Shown piece by piece: positions 63,047-64,000 of a DNA stretch of 64,000 nt; position 1 is the stretch's first letter; every line of letters begins with the position of its first letter. A program made the position numbers and the translations under genes. The DNA lies in contig CAJTOH010000016.1 in assembly GCA_910577685.1 (NCBI GenBank), positions 18,871 through 82,870 on the forward strand. The letters are read 5' to 3'. The stretch comes from an uncultured Dorea sp. (GTDB lineage: Bacteria > Bacillota > Clostridia > Lachnospirales > Lachnospiraceae). Below the pieces are notes generated by a model, which was not told where the DNA came from, did no database searches, and saw nothing but the letters and a program-made list of their open reading frames with translations.

Positions 63047-63211
63047 ATGACGCTTGAAGAACAAAGACAGGCTGCTATAATGACATATGTAAATCTTATG
63101 AGAATTAAGGCACATGAAACGGGCGAAAATAAAGAGCTTGAATATCAGATCAAAGTTGCAAAGATTGTATTACAAAATTTTGGTATTGATTATTCAGAAC
63201 TTGAACTTTAA
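63047..63211 (+). CDS. Small protein of unknown function, cassette copy 2
   Basis: A 54-residue protein, MTLEEQRQAAIMTYVNLMRI at its start and NFGIDYSELEL at its end, with AGGTGAGG before the ATG. It is a distant match to the 63-residue protein encoded at 60570-60761, mainly in the C-terminal half. No known domain is recognised; it looks helical and soluble. It carries its own promoter and terminator. Confidence 0.6.
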   Translation: MTLEEQRQAAIMTYVNLMRIKAHETGENKELEYQIKVAKIVLQNFGIDYSELEL

Positions 63212-63235
63212 ATTTTACAAGTAATTACCAACTAA

Positions 63236-63280
63236 GGTGTAAAGTCTTTATTGAATTCTTAAAGGCTTTGCACCTTTTTT
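63236..63280 (+). terminator. Terminator of small-gene cassette 2
   Basis: GGTGTAAAGTCTTT (63236-63249) pairs with AAAGGCTTTGCACC (63261-63274), and six T follow. The end of this T run overlaps the stop codon of the opposite-strand transposase remnant. Confidence 0.82.
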
Positions 63281-63588
63281 ACTTTATACCATGATAAAAT
63301 GCCATATCTGTCTGGGCGCTACTGGTTAGGGTTTCATCAGACAGGTCATACAGCTTTTTCAAGAACAATAGTTTGAACATCATTGCCGGTTCTTTTGCCG
63401 GACGTCCGAAATTTTCACAATACTGTTTACGCAGCATTGGATTAACAAAGCTGAAATCTATGTTCTCTTTTTATCTTCCGCAGAAGATGATTGGCAGGAA
63501 TAACCGCATCGTAAATCCCCTGATAAGGCGATAGTGTTAGTTTCAACTGTGAATGATCTTTCAGCCTTTCGGAATCCTCCTTCCCCAT
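63279..63588 (-). pseudogene. IS1182-like transposase, N-terminal remnant with frameshift
   Basis: The minus strand begins MGKEDSERLKDHSQLKLTLS and PYQGIYDAVIPANHLLRKIK, then shifts frame by one base (an extra A in an A run) and continues NIDFSFVNPMLRKQY, CENFGRPAKEPAMMFKLLFL and KKLYDLSDETL. This is the N-terminal region of IS1182-group transposases. It stops after about 100 residues, so the catalytic domain is gone. The element is inactive. Confidence 0.75.
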
Positions 63589-64000
63589 ACTTCTATTATA
63601 ATACCAACACTGAAAAAAGCCCCAATTTTTTTTAGAACCAGACTTTTTCAGTTCCCTTAAAAACCAACAGAACCAGGCATAAATCCATATAACACATTTT
63701 ACCTCACATCTGTTGTAATTTACAACACATTTTACCTCACTTTGTTGTAAAACTATAAAAAGATATAAGAAAATATGTGAAATGAAAACTTAAAAAAGTG
63801 CGGTTTTATCATGTTTTAACAACTTATAAGAAGATACATGAACCCCAGTAATCTTTCAAAACTGTAAGATAACCGCAAGAAAGAGCGATACTATATCCCC
63901 CCGCCATCTGATAAAATAAACTTACGGAAACATCCGGCATATCAGAGGTAGTGTAAAGTAGCCTATGAAAAACTGGAGTCAAAAAAATAGGCTCCATTAG
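63589..64000 (+). repeat. Gene-free 412 bp with dispersed repeats (IS-end-like)
   Basis: No gene is seen. The stretch holds a copy of CACTGAAAAAAGCC beside the transposase remnant, one partial (63691-63707) and one full (63724-63783) copy of the AACACATTTTACCTCAC repeat, and 63837-63871, which match sequences near 61.2 kb. AGCCTAT near 63960 and ATAGGCT near the end could form a loose hairpin. Confidence 0.55.

Larger units (their letters stand above)
62966..63280 (+). repeat. Small-gene cassette, copy 2 (bounded by 17-bp inverted repeats)
   Basis: It opens with AATAAAGGCTTTACACC (62966-62982, identical to copy 1), and GGTGTAAAGTCTTTATT (63236-63252, also identical) begins its terminator. 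The leader from the promoter to the start codon differs from copy 1 at only a few positions, whereas the coding part is strongly diverged. Confidence 0.7.

Noticed and set aside
60488..63280. CRISPR array, suggested by repeated flanks
   Set aside because: Only two copies exist, 2.5 kb apart, and each encloses a promoter, a small gene and a terminator, with no regular repeat-spacer pattern. No cas genes are seen.

Overview
The window looks like a chromosome segment from a Clostridia gut anaerobe of the Lachnospiraceae type. The reasons are Gram-positive style GGAGG ribosome binding sites, a LoaP-type antiterminator leading a capsule cluster, SleB, DUF1015 and TIGR01906 proteins, an NADP-type glutamate dehydrogenase, a one-chain PurL, and no outer-membrane genes. 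REGION 1 (1-11.8 kb) is the 3' part of a surface-polysaccharide operon. It holds a flippase cut by the window edge, two DegT-type enzymes (the second has lost its PLP lysine), an acyltransferase-3, a frameshifted GNAT, an LpxD-like N-acyltransferase, a 3-hydroxyacyl-CoA dehydrogenase, an SCP2-type thiolase, a UDP-GlcNAc 4,6-dehydratase-like enzyme, a nucleotide-sugar dehydrogenase and a GT14 glycosyltransferase, then a clear terminator. Read together, I infer a route to an amino sugar carrying a 3-hydroxyacyl (probably 3-hydroxybutyryl) amide. Three of its decorating genes contain G tracts of 9, 11 and 10 bases, a hallmark of slipped-strand phase variation. REGION 2 (11.85-27.7 kb) is a second, complete Wzx/Wzy-type cluster. 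It starts with a 264-bp segment bounded by 20-bp inverted repeats and containing a consensus-like promoter that now points away from the cluster, so it looks like an invertible promoter in the OFF state. Then come loaP, an aminotransferase, a priming phosphoglycosyl transferase, four GT2 enzymes, an acetyltransferase, a polymerase, a flippase, TagB-like and LicD-like phosphotransferases, an epimerase, an IspD/TarI-like cytidylyltransferase and a broken TPP enzyme. REGION 3 (27.8-44.2 kb) is mostly housekeeping: DUF1015, UDP-glucose dehydrogenase, a cell-wall hydrolase, glgB, a TetR regulator, a DNA-repair run (radical SAM protein, DUF4130 protein, DinG-like helicase) behind a promoter with two LexA-like boxes, a membrane protein, purL and a PilZ protein. 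REGION 4 (44.3-49.5 kb) is a c-di-GMP phosphorelay: a hybrid kinase, a REC-HD-GYP-GGDEF enzyme and a separate Hpt protein. REGION 5 (49.7-57.0 kb) holds gdhA and the lower glycolytic genes gap, pgk, tpiA and gpmI, with an esterase gene between. REGION 6 (57.0-60.3 kb) has a BceRS-like two-component system, a LytTR regulator and an orphan AAA ATPase. REGION 7 (60.4-64 kb) is an accessory graveyard: two small-gene cassettes with nearly identical promoters and terminators but diverged coding sequence, a tRNA-like gene whose anticodon arm is a 20-bp hairpin, a disrupted HEPN ribonuclease gene overlapping it, Tn916-like regulatory gene remnants, an IS1182-like transposase remnant and dispersed repeats.
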